From the NCBI GenBank assembly GCA_020310875.1, contig CM035417.1:103957147-104021146 (forward strand): DNA of 64,000 nt, given 5' to 3'. Shown here one piece after another: positions 63,394 through 64,000 of this stretch; the stretch's first letter is position 1; each line of letters opens with the position of its first letter. The stretch comes from Ceratopteris richardii. Taxonomy: Eukaryota; Streptophyta; Polypodiopsida; Polypodiales; Pteridaceae. The translations under genes were made by a program, and so were the position numbers. Under the pieces are notes generated by a model. It saw only the letters and a program-made list of their open reading frames with translations. It did not search any database and was not told the DNA's origin.

Positions 63394-64000
63394 CCCTCTC
63401 GAGTCTATGGTCCCTGACAAACCCTTGTTGGAATGAGTGTTCCATGTAGTACTTTGAGAGGTAGCATCCATCATGTATCAACAAGAGTGGCCTGTCTTCC
63501 AAATGTAGTAGGGTCAGTTGTCATGTTCTTCATTTTTTCACTACTAACCTTTGTAATTTTTAGTCCTTATCTATGTACTTCTTCCTTGGATTCTAGCAAT
63601 ATGGTTTATTGGTGAGCTTCCAAAAAATGTAAGCTACTCAAACGAGGTTTTCAATGTTGATTTTGAGCAGCTATTAGCTGTGAATTGCATCCTAGGTACT
63701 AATGTTGTAAAATTGATGTAATTTGGATCTTTCAAACATGTGTTTCATAGTTGTCATGCCAAGTACTTGTAACCCATAACGAATCATGGGTAAGTGTGTT
63801 AGTGCATGGGTTGAAGAAAGATGTGCCTTAAGGACAACCTTGTAATGTGGCCCTATGCATGCTTACTCGGGGAATGCATGGTAAGAAGTATGGTGCAAAA
63901 ATTAGGTCTTGAGCTAAGTTCTCAAGAGTATGCTGACAAAGAGGTTTCCTAATCTATCATTGTTATAACATTGCCAAGTTAGGGTATTCTTACCATGATG
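63394..64000. other. Unassigned DNA to the window end
   Basis: Apart from the purine tract at 63394-63409 no motif was recognised on either strand. Confidence 0.4.

Overview
The window reads as repeat-rich nuclear DNA of a land plant. The signs are L1-type LINEs with a DUF4283-like domain plus CCHC ORF1 and a zf-RVT C-terminus, Ty1/copia elements primed by initiator tRNA-Met, a large Ty3/gypsy element of the non-chromovirus (Athila/Tat-like) type, and a TTTAGGG telomere-type tract. Density and nesting of young LTR elements suggest a large genome (gymnosperm, fern, lycophyte or similar). The species cannot be fixed by eye. No complete host gene, rRNA, tRNA or CRISPR array was found; nearly all recognisable coding sequence belongs to mobile elements.

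Layout. 1-4174: degenerate gypsy fragment, AT/TG microsatellites, short tandem repeats and unassigned DNA. 4175-9365: LINE-1 (5'-truncated, 10-bp target duplication). 9543-16175: LINE-2 (full length, perfect 17-bp target duplication, intact 1277-aa ORF2, an extra degenerate endonuclease copy). 16193-16632: a GC-rich low-copy island. 16645-19576 (-): LINE-3, a deletion derivative with a 12-bp target duplication. About 19638-21380 and 27301-27416 (-): LINE-4, split by a short-LTR copia element (21381-27300) whose single reading frame carries an Asp/His-rich region where integrase and most of RT should be. That copia element itself contains a 1.95-kb inverted pair of gypsy-type LTRs (23681-25634). 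From about 27420 a LINE-5 fragment (+) is split by a young gypsy element (27817-39380; 1076-bp LTRs, 8 differences, CTCTC target duplication) and a young copia element (39964-48217; 379-bp LTRs, 3 differences, ATCAA target duplication); the copia RT is interrupted by 2.8 kb of non-transposon DNA. 48395-52410: old copia and gypsy fragments. 52440-52735: a 24-bp satellite. 52819-53567: a TRIM miniature element. 54760-60305 (-): an old copia element. 60306-62770 (+): another copia remnant. The rest is unassigned.

How the parts work together. LINE ORF1 (nucleic-acid binding) and ORF2 (endonuclease plus reverse transcriptase) mediate target-primed copying. The gypsy and copia gag, protease, integrase and RT/RNase H make particles, cDNA and insertions. 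The most unusual content is (i) three open frames downstream of pol in the gypsy element: a 693-aa coiled-coil protein whose N-terminal part has a quite different base composition, a 167-aa protein preceded by a telomere-like tract, and a 57-aa frame; (ii) the Asp/His-rich copia polyprotein; (iii) the inverted LTR dimer; and (iv) the LINE-2 endonuclease chimera.
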